Below are positions 52,717 through 61,985 of a stretch of 64,000 nucleotides of DNA, piece by piece (positions within the stretch are counted from its first letter, which is position 1; each line of letters begins with the position of its first letter). This stretch comes from Haloimpatiens lingqiaonensis (GTDB taxonomy: Bacteria; Bacillota; Clostridia; Clostridiales; Clostridiaceae). The notes beneath the pieces were generated by a model, which saw only the letters and a program-made list of their open reading frames with translations, ran no database searches and was not told where the DNA came from. The position numbers and the translations under genes are program-made. The stretch is from the NCBI RefSeq assembly GCF_044502415.1, contig NZ_CP172402.1. The stretch is one strand, 5' to 3'.

Positions 52717-55700
52717 TTATGATTCCAAATCCTTATAATGTATTTTAGCAAGTTTCATCATACTTTCTTTTAATTGTTTTATTTTATTTATTACATCTGC
52801 TCCAAACCATTGCCTCAATTTCACCATCTTTGATACTAAAAACATATAAACCTTTTGCTCAATTTGTGAGTATTTAGTTGGGTTTTCTGTCCACCCCATT
52901 ATATACCATTCTTCTCTCATGTTTTTATCAAATTCCTTTGATATTTCCTTTGCTAATTCTATTGTTTCATTTCCTATATATTCTACCCTATCTTCCTTAA
53001 CAACATCTGATGTATCTTCATTTCCACCTTCTAAAACTTCTCTCACTGTCTCAAAAAAAGCAAATTCTTTTTTACTTAATTTTAATTCATCTGCTTTACT
53101 TTGTTCCCCTTTTTCCATTTCCCTATCTATAAATTCTTTAAGTCTAGCCTTTTTCTCTATCCAATCATTTTTAGTTTCTTCTAGTATCTGCTGAAGTTTT
53201 TCAAATAAACTTGTATAAAAAACGGGATTTTCATCTATCTTTAAATTTATAACATTCTTTATAGCATGCTCCATAGAAGATGCTACAGCTTCATCAGAGG
53301 CTTGACTCTCTATCTTAGATTCAAAGTCATCCTCAAATAATGTTATTGGTTCTATCCACCCTATTACTCCATTAGAAGTTAAATGCTCTGAAATCAGTGC
53401 CTTAACCTTTTCTCCACAGTCTGCAATATCTAACTTCTTCTCAGGGGTGAACCTTACCTTTGCCGCTGCTCTAATATAAGACACCCATTTAACATCATTT
53501 TGTATATCGCAAGACACATGCCCTGGCATTAAAGCCTCCACTGCTCCTACAAACTTTTTATAGGCAACTTCAAATTCTACTCTTTTATCCTCTGGTTCAA
53601 TTACTTTTACTAACGCATCTATATCATTATGATCAACACCTGTGAACATCCTCATAACATTTTCCCTATAGGACAGCATTTCATCATATAGTGAACCCAT
53701 GGAATCCATCGGCTTACCTAATTCATCTTTATCAAATATGGCTAATGCTTCTTCTAAAAAGTCTAAAACTCCATAGTAATCAACTACATAACCACACTTT
53801 TTACCATCTCCACAAGTTCTATTTACTCTAGCAATAGCCTGTAATAAAGAATGTTCCTTTAGTGGTCTATCTAAATACATTACCTGCTCTATAGGTGCAT
53901 CAAAACCCGTTAAAAGCATATCCTTAACTATTAGAAAACATAGTTTACTTTCAGTAGTTTTCTTTTTAAAACTCTTTAATATATCCTTTTGTTCCTCTTT
54001 AGTTGTATGATGCTCCCTTAAATATGGTTCATCATTATTACTTCCAGAGAATATTATTTTACACTCTAATTCTTCTCCTATAATATCCTTCATATGCTTA
54101 TTTAAAGCATTATAGTATTTAACGCATGCTTCCCTAGACACACATACTATTTGTGCTTTAAAACCATTGGGATATATGTATTCTTTATAATGTTTTAGTA
54201 TATCCTTAGCAACTTCTTCTATTCTTTCCTCCGCTTCTACAACAGTTCTCTTATTGGCATACTTCTGTTTAATAGCTTCTTTCTCTTCATCAGTTTTATC
54301 TTTAAAGGCTTGATCAAATAATTCTTCTAAAGAATCACCTTTAATGTGCAAATCTGGTCTTCTTCACTCATATACTATTTTAACTGTAGCCCCATCCTCA
54401 ACTGCTTGTTTTATAGAATATTGATCTATATATGAACCGAAAGTTCTTGGGGTAGACTTGTCCTCCTTATCAATTGGAGTCCCTGTAAATCCTATAAATG
54501 CAGCATTAGGAAGTGCCGTTCTTAAATTTGCAGCAGTTCCTTTATATTGACTTCTATGCGCTTCGTCTGTCATTACAATAATATTAGCCTTAGTAGATAA
54601 AACTTCATATTCCTTTTCAAAATATAATTTTTCATTTTGCACTTTATCCTGAAGCTTACTTTCTTCTTTTTCACTTTGGAACTTCTGAATAGTTGTTGTA
54701 ACTATTTGAGCATTGGAATTTTTAAGAAGCCTTTTCATTTCTTCAATACTTTCTGCTCTAACTGGTGTTCCATTCGTTATAGTATTAGTAAAAGTTTCAA
54801 AAATTTGCTCGTCTAAATCTGTTCTATCCGTAACAATCACTATAGTGGCATCAAAAAGTTTATTATGATTTCTTATTTTTCTGGCTAAAAACACCATGGT
54901 AAGAGATTTCCCTGAGCCTTGAGTATGCCAAATAACTCCCCCTTTACTTAAAGGAGTTTTTCCCTCTTCTAATCTCTTTAAAGACTTTTGAACTGCTCTA
55001 AACTGTTGGTATCTACATACCTTCTTAACTTTCCTGGAATTTTCCTTGTCCACATCATAAACAATGAAGTTTTGCATTATATCAAGAAGATTTTCCTTCT
55101 TAAAAACCCCTTGCAATAATATATTTTGTGGAGTATTTTCAAAATCAAATACATCCTTATTTTCCATAGGATAAGCATCTTTCCACTGTACGTAATGCTT
55201 GTACCCTGAACTTATAGTTCCCATGAATGCAGTATATTTATTTAAAATACATGTAATAAAATTAGTATAGAAAAGCCTTTCTGCTCCTTCTACAAAGTTA
55301 GCCTCTCTGCCGTTCATATACCTTCTAAGTTGCTGAAATCCATCAAACTTTCCTACATTCTCATTAACCTTAGTTTCTTTAAATGGTGATTTGCACTCTA
55401 ATACTGCTATAGGCATACCATTTATAAAAATTACAATATCCGGTCTTATAGTCTCTTGCTGTCCTTTAATAACAAACTGCCTTGTTACTAAAAAATCATT
55501 ATTATCTATTTCTTCAAAATCTATTAACTTAACTGTTTGAGTTTCCTTCTTACCATCAATAACTTGATCCACAGTTAACTGTAAATGAACTATATAATCA
55601 TAAATCTTTTCATTAATCTCTAAAAGACCTGTACCTAAAGACTCTGCTCTGCTAAATTTACGAACAACCTTTTCAGCATTTTCATCAGAAATCCAAGGAT

Positions 55701-55887
55701 TTAGTTTCTTTAGAGATGTTTTTATTCTTTTACTTAGTATAACTTCGCTTAAAGTATCACGTTCTCCATAATCAGGAGTCAACTTATCCCCTTCTATAAA
55801 ACCATAACCAAGAACTTCCATTAAGTATTCTATGGCTGGAAGTTCTACTAAGGTTTCTTCGTTGCCTAAACACCCCATATTTTTCAC
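52717..55887 (-). pseudogene. hsdR: Type I restriction subunit HsdR, nonsense mutation
   Basis: Two adjacent frames are one gene: the first ends KIVYE followed by TGA at 54364-54366, and the same frame then continues RRPDLHIKGDSLEELF to the end. The normal protein has YEG-R here, so a single base change from GGA (Gly) to TGA accounts for the break. The first part (about 507 residues) has the N-terminal nuclease core (VLECKSPF, with upstream PDIVIFING), helicase motif I HTQGSGKSLT, DEAH-type MTDEAHRSQ and TGTPI. The second (about 544) has AIARVNRTCGDGKKCGYVVD and the C-terminal domain. No restriction cutting is expected unless the stop is suppressed. Confidence 0.93.
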
Positions 55888-55910
55888 ATCCTAAAATTAC
55901 TATATATAAT

Positions 55911-56609
55911 TTATTTTTTTTCATTATCATAATATTGTTTAAAATATACATTTAAATTACAATATCTATTTAAAGAATTTTTGCCTTGTTTTATAAAACT
56001 CCAAGTTTCATCATAATTTCCTTTTACGGAAAACTCACTATTATTTATAAAATCAAGAAATTTTTCTTCTTTCCCATAATAATATTCTACAAAATCATCT
56101 GAATATTTATCCTTAAGATTATCATTTAAATTCTGTTCATCATGTAAAACATGCTCTAAGTTGCATGAAAAATAATACATTCTATACTCAGTCTTACTTA
56201 TACTTGAAGTACTCCATAGTTTGTTTAATATCTTCGATTTTTTATTATTTCTATCAATAGCTTTTGCAGTGTTGCGAGTTAAAATATTATCTGTAGTATA
56301 TATAAAATTATCCGTGGTATGTTGTTTAATTAATTTATCATCAATATATGCACCATCTGTATCTACTAAATGAACTATTCTTAAAATATCACTTCTTTTA
56401 AATCTATTAATATTTAAAAATTTTATAATCTCTGTATTAACTTTCTTTATGCAATTTTGAATGGTCGTATCTGTTCTGGTTGTAATGTCCCCGTGTATAA
56501 CATGAAACTCTATTCTTTCATTCTTTAATAAACGGGAAAGAATCAATGCAAGAGAATTTTTATCAGATATGCCCTCAACAATAAATAAAACTACCTTTTT
56601 ACTCTTCAT
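55911..56609 (-). CDS. Toprim-like protein paired with an AAA ATPase
   Basis: 232 residues. The N-terminus VVLFIVEGISDKNSLALILS carries a Toprim-type Glu12 and Asp16, and VHLVDTDGAYID has the Asp83-x-Asp85 pair, so a metal-dependent nuclease fold of the OLD/RloB/DUF4435 type is likely. The remainder is unrecognised (EYRMYYFSCNLEHVLHDEQN matches the 'CNLEHVLH' helix seen in RloB-like proteins). Its start overlaps the stop of the ATPase by 11 bases, so they are made together. Function as a defense effector is inferred from the fold and the restriction locus. Confidence 0.75.
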   Translation of the reverse strand: MKSKKVVLFIVEGISDKNSLALILSRLLKNERIEFHVIHGDITTRTDTTIQNCIKKVNTEIIKFLNINRFKRSDILRIVHLVDTDGAYIDDKLIKQHTTDNFIYTTDNILTRNTAKAIDRNNKKSKILNKLWSTSSISKTEYRMYYFSCNLEHVLHDEQNLNDNLKDKYSDDFVEYYYGKEEKFLDFINNSEFSVKGNYDETWSFIKQGKNSLNRYCNLNVYFKQYYDNEKK

Positions 56610-57996
56610 TTACTATTTTCCCCGCTCTCTTAAAAGCGTAGTTTATTTCAAAAGTATTTGTTGACTCATAAATCTGCTCTTTCTGACCACCTAATGAAAT
56701 TCCTCTTAAATAAAAATCTCTTAAATTATTGTTACTCTTTACATTTTCCAACCTTATATATCTATTTTTAGGATTAGTTGTAGTAAATACAATAGATTCT
56801 TTATTTAATTTTTCTAATGCTCTTAGATTATGTGATGTAAAAATAAATTGACCTTTTGCATTTTCTTGTAGTACATTCAATATTTCTCCTAGTAAGTATT
56901 CAAAAACACCTGCATCTAATTCATCCACTGCTAAGCAAATTGTTCTATTATTATACATTGCTATTATGGCACTTAAAATTGATATTATCTTCTTGATACC
57001 TTCTGATTCATATCTTAAAGGAATTCTTTTTTCTTCTCTAATAGAAACTAGTTCTATACTCATTTTCATGTTTCCATTTTCATCTAATTCGTTTCCATAG
57101 TTAACAATATCTATATTTAATCCTGGAACAATTACATTAATAACAATATTTATTTGATTTTTAATCTTAGTAAGTAAGCTATATGTTTTTTCTGATACAT
57201 TTGATTTTTTAAATAAAGCAAAACAATCTCCTGCAATTACATTTTCTTCATTCTCAAATCTGAAAGTAAATGGAATTAATTGATTCATATTTATTATACC
57301 TAGTTGTTCATTATCAATAACAAACAAATTTATTCTTGCAAAGTTATTCAAACTTACTATTATATTACTGTAATTGACATTATTCTTAAAACCACCATCA
57401 AATATATTTATGCTCTCATCACTAAATATAAATGATTTCTTTTCTTTTTTAGCTAATGTCTTTGCTACACTTAAATTAACTAAATTATCTTTATTCGAAT
57501 TTATTAGTTCGTTATATTTATTCATAGGTCTAAATATTGTTTTCATATCATCATTATCTGAATCAATTATTTTAGTTTTTTTAGTTCCTTCATTTAAAGA
57601 AGCATAACTTAAAGTTTCCCTACATATTTCAGCAATGCTGTCATCTATATTTTTTCTTATTTCTAAATCATAATATGCTAAAAATCTTTCATCATTATGC
57701 TCAATTAAAAATACAAATTTTAATACACATTTATTACTAGTTGCTGATATAAGATTTATTGTATTTTTAGGTAACTTGTCACCTGACATTACAACTTTTA
57801 ATATGCTTAATGCATTAATCAATGCTGTTTTACCTGAACCATTTTGCCCATATATACCTAGTATATCAGCTGCGTAATTATTATTTTGTATATCTTTTTT
57901 TATATTATTATAACTCTTTAACGATATTTTTCCATTTTCAACATTCTTAAAACATACTAATTGTATTTCTTGTAATCTCACAATAGTATTCTTCAT
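56599..57996 (-). CDS. AAA-15/21-type ABC-like ATPase (RloA/AriA/AbiL-like)
   Basis: 465 residues from ATG 57996 (AAGGAGGGATG upstream; the frame extends 10 codons further without a ribosome site). Walker A GIYGQNGSGKTALINAL near the start, an ABC-like signature ESEGIKKIISILSAIIA, Walker B CLAVDELDAGVFE and switch FIFTSHNLRAL. A long coiled/helical insertion lies between. Such ATPases sense phage products and hold or trigger a partner nuclease in PARIS, AbiL and RloAB-like systems. Placement between hsdS and hsdR is typical of restriction-linked ORFs. Confidence 0.82.
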   Translation of the reverse strand: MKNTIVRLQEIQLVCFKNVENGKISLKSYNNIKKDIQNNNYAADILGIYGQNGSGKTALINALSILKVVMSGDKLPKNTINLISATSNKCVLKFVFLIEHNDERFLAYYDLEIRKNIDDSIAEICRETLSYASLNEGTKKTKIIDSDNDDMKTIFRPMNKYNELINSNKDNLVNLSVAKTLAKKEKKSFIFSDESINIFDGGFKNNVNYSNIIVSLNNFARINLFVIDNEQLGIINMNQLIPFTFRFENEENVIAGDCFALFKKSNVSEKTYSLLTKIKNQINIVINVIVPGLNIDIVNYGNELDENGNMKMSIELVSIREEKRIPLRYESEGIKKIISILSAIIAMYNNRTICLAVDELDAGVFEYLLGEILNVLQENAKGQFIFTSHNLRALEKLNKESIVFTTTNPKNRYIRLENVKSNNNLRDFYLRGISLGGQKEQIYESTNTFEINYAFKRAGKIVNEE

Positions 57997-58107
57997 ATAC
58001 ATCCCTCCTTCATATAAATATATCATTTAAGGTTATATTTTTCAATAATTCGATACATTTTGTACCGATTTTCTTTTATATTTTCCTCATTCATATTATT
58101 ATTCTTT

Positions 58108-58242
58108 TTATTGTTTTTTATTCATTAAACTAAATATATTTTCTAAATTACTCTCCCATAACTTATGAAGTTCAACTTCCTTTGAAAAAGACCTTTCTTT
58201 TATCTCTTCTAAGCTATTTCCATCTATTTTATATAAAAACAT
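58108..58242 (-). pseudogene. Fragment of a COG3586/DUF5655-like protein
   Basis: 44 codons from ATG 58242 (GGAAG upstream): MFLYKIDGNSLEEIKERSFS, then EVELHKLWESNLENIFSL and a stop. The pattern 'xLYxIxxNxLEEIKExxFxxExExxxLxExNLExxF' starts the predicted nuclease-like proteins often found in type I restriction loci; only the N-terminus remains. It sits 18 bases after hsdS. The AAA/Toprim pair begins soon after, so insertion of that pair may have truncated it. Confidence 0.55.
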
Positions 58243-58259
58243 ATTACAATCTTCCTTTT

Positions 58260-59579
58260 CTAAACCTTAACTCTAATTTTTCCTGTTAGAAGTTGCTGCA
58301 TTAAGGCTTTTTTAAGTTGTTCTAATTTTGCCTTTTTATTTTTGTATTCCTCTATTTGAGTGTCTACTGATGATATGATATTAGCTATCTTATTTTGTTC
58401 ATCAAGAAATGGTAGTTGTATTTTTAACTCCCCATACTCATTGCTATTGATTCCTGGTTGACCACTTCTAGTAGACATAACTTTAACCCAATCCCAATAC
58501 CTTTTAGTTTGTAATACATATTTTATATAATTTTCATTTGCTGATTCCTTATTAATTCTAAATCTAATTAAGAAACCTGCATAAACTAACTCACCATCAT
58601 TAACATTATATACATATGATTTGCCAGTTGTATTTCCTGTTCTTGCAAAAACAATGTCTCCTTGTTTTAAGATAAAGTTTTCATATTCACTTTCTTCAAA
58701 TCCTCTAATCTCATTATTAAGTAACCTACTGTCTTCTCCTATATCTGTTATTCTTAAATATCTCGGCTTTCCTTGAACATATTCTGTAGCAGAAGCACCT
58801 ATGCCATATTCTCCTTTGGTTAAACTTAAATTAAGTAAATTTTTTACTTCCCACTCCACAGGAATTTCCCCAATTTCCGTCTTCTTAAACTCTGTATGTC
58901 CTATTCCCTTAGTTAAAAGCCTCTGCATTAATCCCTTCTTTAATTCCTTAGTCTTTTCTATAAGTTTATCTGTATCATCTATTTGAGAATCTACAGTAGA
59001 AAGAATTTCTGCTATTTTTTGTTGTTCTTTTAGCGATGGAAATGGTACTTTAAAATTATTCAAATTATCAGTTGTTATTTGATTTATAGTTGCTCCAAGA
59101 TTATTATATATTTGCCTTTTTAACATATATGAATTAAATACTTGGAATAAAAACTTATTATGCTGCCCTCTATATATTGTCATAAATGCCCCAAACGAAT
59201 TTCCTACAGCACTTTTATCTATTAATGCACATTTACCTATTAAATCCTTACTTCCATTTCTTGAACAAATTAATATATCATTTTCTTTTGTTATAAGTTT
59301 TTCTGGAATTTTTTTATTAACATACTTATTATTATTGAATACTAGTCTATTTTCTTTAATATTAGATGATCTTAAAACTAGTACCCCATCTTCATCAACT
59401 AAATCATCTGGCGAATAAGTAAGGCCAATTATACTTTCCCCTAACTCTTTTAGTTTTCTAACTTCCCATTCTTCAGGTATCCATCCCAATTCTGTTTTCT
59501 TATATCCTTCCTTACAATTGTGCATTGTCAATTGTGCATTGTGAATTGTTTTACCTTCTTTCACATTCTCCACCCTCAC
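58260..59579 (-). CDS. hsdS: Type I restriction specificity subunit
   Basis: 439 residues, two target-recognition domains each opened by a matching segment (KKTELGWIPEEWEVRKLKEL at about 30 and KKTEIGEIPVEWEVKNLLNL at about 228) and closed by conserved helices (QKIAEILSTVDSQID and NKIANIISSVDTQIE). It sets the methylation site for HsdM. The first 25-30 codons are translated from a CAATTGACAATGCAC-type repeat (about 59518-59550), so the native start has been altered; true start uncertain among GTG 59579 and later codons. Confidence 0.9.
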   Translation of the reverse strand: MRVENVKEGKTIHNAQLTMHNCKEGYKKTELGWIPEEWEVRKLKELGESIIGLTYSPDDLVDEDGVLVLRSSNIKENRLVFNNNKYVNKKIPEKLITKENDILICSRNGSKDLIGKCALIDKSAVGNSFGAFMTIYRGQHNKFLFQVFNSYMLKRQIYNNLGATINQITTDNLNNFKVPFPSLKEQQKIAEILSTVDSQIDDTDKLIEKTKELKKGLMQRLLTKGIGHTEFKKTEIGEIPVEWEVKNLLNLSLTKGEYGIGASATEYVQGKPRYLRITDIGEDSRLLNNEIRGFEESEYENFILKQGDIVFARTGNTTGKSYVYNVNDGELVYAGFLIRFRINKESANENYIKYVLQTKRYWDWVKVMSTRSGQPGINSNEYGELKIQLPFLDEQNKIANIISSVDTQIEEYKNKKAKLEQLKKALMQQLLTGKIRVKV

Positions 59580-59676
59580 TTCTAACTATTTTCATATTCT
59601 TTAAATCTATAACTGCTCCTATTTCTTTTAAAAAATCCATTCCTACAATTCCATTAATATCAAATCCATAATCCAT
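59551..59676 (-). pseudogene. C-terminal remnant of a retropepsin-like aspartic protease
   Basis: 41 codons: MDYGFDINGIVGMDFLKEIG, then AVIDLKNMKIVRSE. The 'xINGIIGxDFL...AVIDL' pattern is the C-terminal half of clan AA proteases; the N-terminal catalytic DTG half is missing. It overlaps the hsdS start. A protease of this type is commonly paired with a small protein such as the one at 59691. Confidence 0.5.
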
Positions 59677-59690
59677 ACTTCAATTCAAGA

Positions 59691-59954
59691 TTAACCATTT
59701 TTTCTTACTCCAATCCATGCTCTTTCTTCTATTGTTAATTCTTCATTACTTGTGTTGTAAACATACAGTTCTCTACTTTTTTCCTTCTTATGTCTTTCTG
59801 CATATTCTTTTAAAGCATCATTTCGATTTTCATAAACATTTATTACAGCCATGTCTTCAACTATTCTCATACCATCTTTTGAATATGCCTCTATAGCCTC
59901 AAATAATATCCACTTATCTTTATATAACTTTCTTACATCATTCCACTTCACCAA
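59691..59954 (-). CDS. Small hypothetical protein, 87 aa
   Basis: MVKWNDVRKLYKDKWILFEA, then AYSKDGMRIVEDMAVINVYE and a helix with NRNDALKEYAERHKKEKSRE, ending WIGVRKNG. No signal peptide or membrane segment. I do not know its function; proteins like it tend to precede aspartic-protease genes, whose remnant follows here, suggesting a broken toxin/protease-type pair. Preceded by CTTCTAACTTC-type repeats, with ribosome site GGAGG. Confidence 0.65.
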   Translation of the reverse strand: MVKWNDVRKLYKDKWILFEAIEAYSKDGMRIVEDMAVINVYENRNDALKEYAERHKKEKSRELYVYNTSNEELTIEERAWIGVRKNG

Positions 59955-60013
59955 AACCCCTCCTAACTTCTAATTTCTCACTTGTCACTCCTAACTTGTA
60001 AACTTGCCAATAT

Positions 60014-61531
60014 CTAAATTCCGTCAAATCCAAGGTCCTCAAGATATCCATTCAATTTCTCTTCATTATCAATAATCTTAAACTTTAATTCTCTTATATC
60101 TTGCAGAACTAAATCTATATCAATTTCTTCTTCTTCCTCTGATGTATCTACATATCTGCTTATATTTAAATTATAATCATTTTCCTCTATAGTCTTTAAC
60201 TCAACCACCTCTGCATATTTTTCTACTACTTCAAAATTATCAAAGGTTTTAATTATCTTTTCTACATCCTCATCTCTTAATTTATTTTTATTTCCGTCCT
60301 TAACAAATCCTGCTGATGCATCTATAAACAGAACTTTACCTTTTCTATTTTCAGCCTTATCCTTATTTATTATAAGTAATGCTGCTGGTATTCCAGTGCC
60401 GTAGAATATATTTTGTGGTAGTCCTATTACTGCTTCTATTAAATCGTCCTTTAATATAGACGTTCTTATCTTGCCTTCTGCTCCACCTCTGAATAATACT
60501 CCATGTGGTACTACTGTACCCATTCTTCCCTTCGAGTTTAAACTTGCTATCATATGCTCAACAAAGGCTAAATCTCCATAGGATTTTGGTGGTATACCAT
60601 ATACAAATCTTCCATAGACGTCTGTTTTTGCTTCATCTATTCCCCAGTTCTTTAAGGAAAATGGAGGGTTTGCAAGTACCACGTCAAAGGTCTTTAATAC
60701 TCCACCATTAGTGTGCTTTGGTTCTCTTATAGTATCTCCTTTTTTTATATCCGCTCCTGTGGCATCATGAAATAGCATATTCATCTTACATATAGCCCAA
60801 GTAGAAAGGTTTATTTCCTGGCCATTTAAAGATACATTCTTAGGATTTCCCTGATGCTGTTCTATGTAATGGGTTGAGTGTATAAGCATACCGCCTGAAC
60901 CTGTAGTTGGATCATATACCGACTCTCCTTCTTTTGGTTTAACAATCCCAACCAATGTCTTAACTACTTGCTCTGGAGTATAAAATTCTCCACCTTTAGC
61001 CCCACCTTGGTCTGCAAACTGCTTAATCAAATACTCATAAGCATTACCTAATATATCTTTATTTTCTAGGTTATCATTTGCTAATGACACTTCATTAAAA
61101 AGGAATAAAAGTTGTGATAACTTTTTGTCTGGTACTCTTTCCTTATCATTATAATTAGCCGTAGTAAGAACCCCTACTAATTCTGCATTTTTAGGTTCAT
61201 CTTCTATTGATTTAAATGCCTTATCAAGCTCTGGCCCTATATTTAATGTTAAATCTTTTAATTTTGACCATCGTGCTCTTTCCGGTACATAAAAGTTTTC
61301 ATAGATTGATGGATCTTCTATTAATAGATTTACCTCTTCCTCTGGTAGCCCCATTGTGGCAAATTCTTCTCTCTTCTTCTTTTGCTCTATTTCAAATTGG
61401 TCATTCATTCTCTTTAAAAATAATAATCCAAATATATAATCCATATATTGTGCAGCATTAAGTTCTCCTCTAAGAATATCAGCTGCATCCCATAGTGTTT
61501 TCTCTAATTTTTGCTGTGTAAGTTTCTCCAT
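60014..61531 (-). CDS. hsdM: Type I restriction methyltransferase subunit
   Basis: 505 residues from ATG 61531 (GAGGTGACGAA upstream; the longer frame lacks a site). N-terminal HsdM helices (KTLWDAADILRGELNAAQYM), SAM-binding motif SVYDPTTGSGGMLIHS, catalytic NPPF (VLANPPFSLKNWG), GGEFYTPEQVV and FYGTGIPAALLIINK. Intact, so host methylation with HsdS should still occur although hsdR is broken. First gene of the island, transcribed leftward. Confidence 0.96.
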   Translation of the reverse strand: MEKLTQQKLEKTLWDAADILRGELNAAQYMDYIFGLLFLKRMNDQFEIEQKKKREEFATMGLPEEEVNLLIEDPSIYENFYVPERARWSKLKDLTLNIGPELDKAFKSIEDEPKNAELVGVLTTANYNDKERVPDKKLSQLLFLFNEVSLANDNLENKDILGNAYEYLIKQFADQGGAKGGEFYTPEQVVKTLVGIVKPKEGESVYDPTTGSGGMLIHSTHYIEQHQGNPKNVSLNGQEINLSTWAICKMNMLFHDATGADIKKGDTIREPKHTNGGVLKTFDVVLANPPFSLKNWGIDEAKTDVYGRFVYGIPPKSYGDLAFVEHMIASLNSKGRMGTVVPHGVLFRGGAEGKIRTSILKDDLIEAVIGLPQNIFYGTGIPAALLIINKDKAENRKGKVLFIDASAGFVKDGNKNKLRDEDVEKIIKTFDNFEVVEKYAEVVELKTIEENDYNLNISRYVDTSEEEEEIDIDLVLQDIRELKFKIIDNEEKLNGYLEDLGFDGI

Positions 61532-61643
61532 TTCGTCACCTCTTAACAATATTTTGTAATTTAATTTTAACACTTTATTCTTTTATACTCTAGGTATTTT
61601 AGTTACATTAAATTTTTCCACTTTAATTAATCCTGAAAATTTA

Positions 61644-61675
61644 AAAGGCTCAAACTAAAATTAGCTTGAACCTTT
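61644..61675 (-). terminator. Terminator of tRNA-Thr(CGT)
   Basis: AAAGGTTCAAGCTAA/TTAGTTTGAGCCTTT stem followed by TAAATTTT, 25 bases after the tRNA. Confidence 0.8.
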
Positions 61676-61699
61676 GATATTAAATATTCCATAAACTTC

Positions 61700-61775
61700 T
61701 GGTGCTCCCGACAGGATTTGAACCTGCGGCCTACTGATTACGAATCAGTTGCGCTACCAGCTGCGCTACAGGAGC
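61700..61775 (-). tRNA. tRNA-Thr (CGT)
   Basis: 76 bases with encoded CCA. Acceptor GCTCCTG/CGGGAGC; anticodon arm ACTGA-TTCGTAA-TCAGT gives CGT, reading ACG. The complementary strand shows ACG and could be misread as Arg. It borders the restriction island. Confidence 0.93.
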
Positions 61776-61903
61776 ATTACCAGAATATTTTATCATATTA
61801 TGATAATTTTTTCAAATTCACCAAGAACTTAATGTAAAAATAAAACTACCTTATTTAAAGAAATTATTTATATATGAACTGAAAAATCACACTTTAAGGG
61901 AAT

Positions 61904-61985
61904 AAAAAAATTGTAATTGAGGACTATTGAACTAGCTTTAGAACTTCTTATGTTTGAGGATTTCCCCCCCACAATTTTTTTTACT
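61904..61985. repeat. Family D-related hairpin, partial
   Basis: AAAAAAATTGT/ACAATTTTTTT closes a hairpin that contains GGACTATTGAACTAGCTTTA and GAACTTCT, the left internal-loop sequence of family D, with different stems. Overlaps the stop of the EamA gene and may terminate it. Confidence 0.7.

Noticed and set aside
54364..54366. TGA in hsdR as a selenocysteine codon
   Set aside because: The family has glycine at this position, no SECIS-like structure is evident, and HsdR is not a selenoprotein.
52717..55887. Reading hsdR as two separate genes
   Set aside because: Both parts are in one frame, separated only by a TGA and four sense codons, and the second has no ribosome site; a broken single gene explains all motifs.
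61700..61775. tRNA-Arg (ACG)
   Set aside because: ACG appears only on the complementary strand of a near-palindromic anticodon arm; the correct strand gives CGT (Thr) with proper acceptor and CCA.
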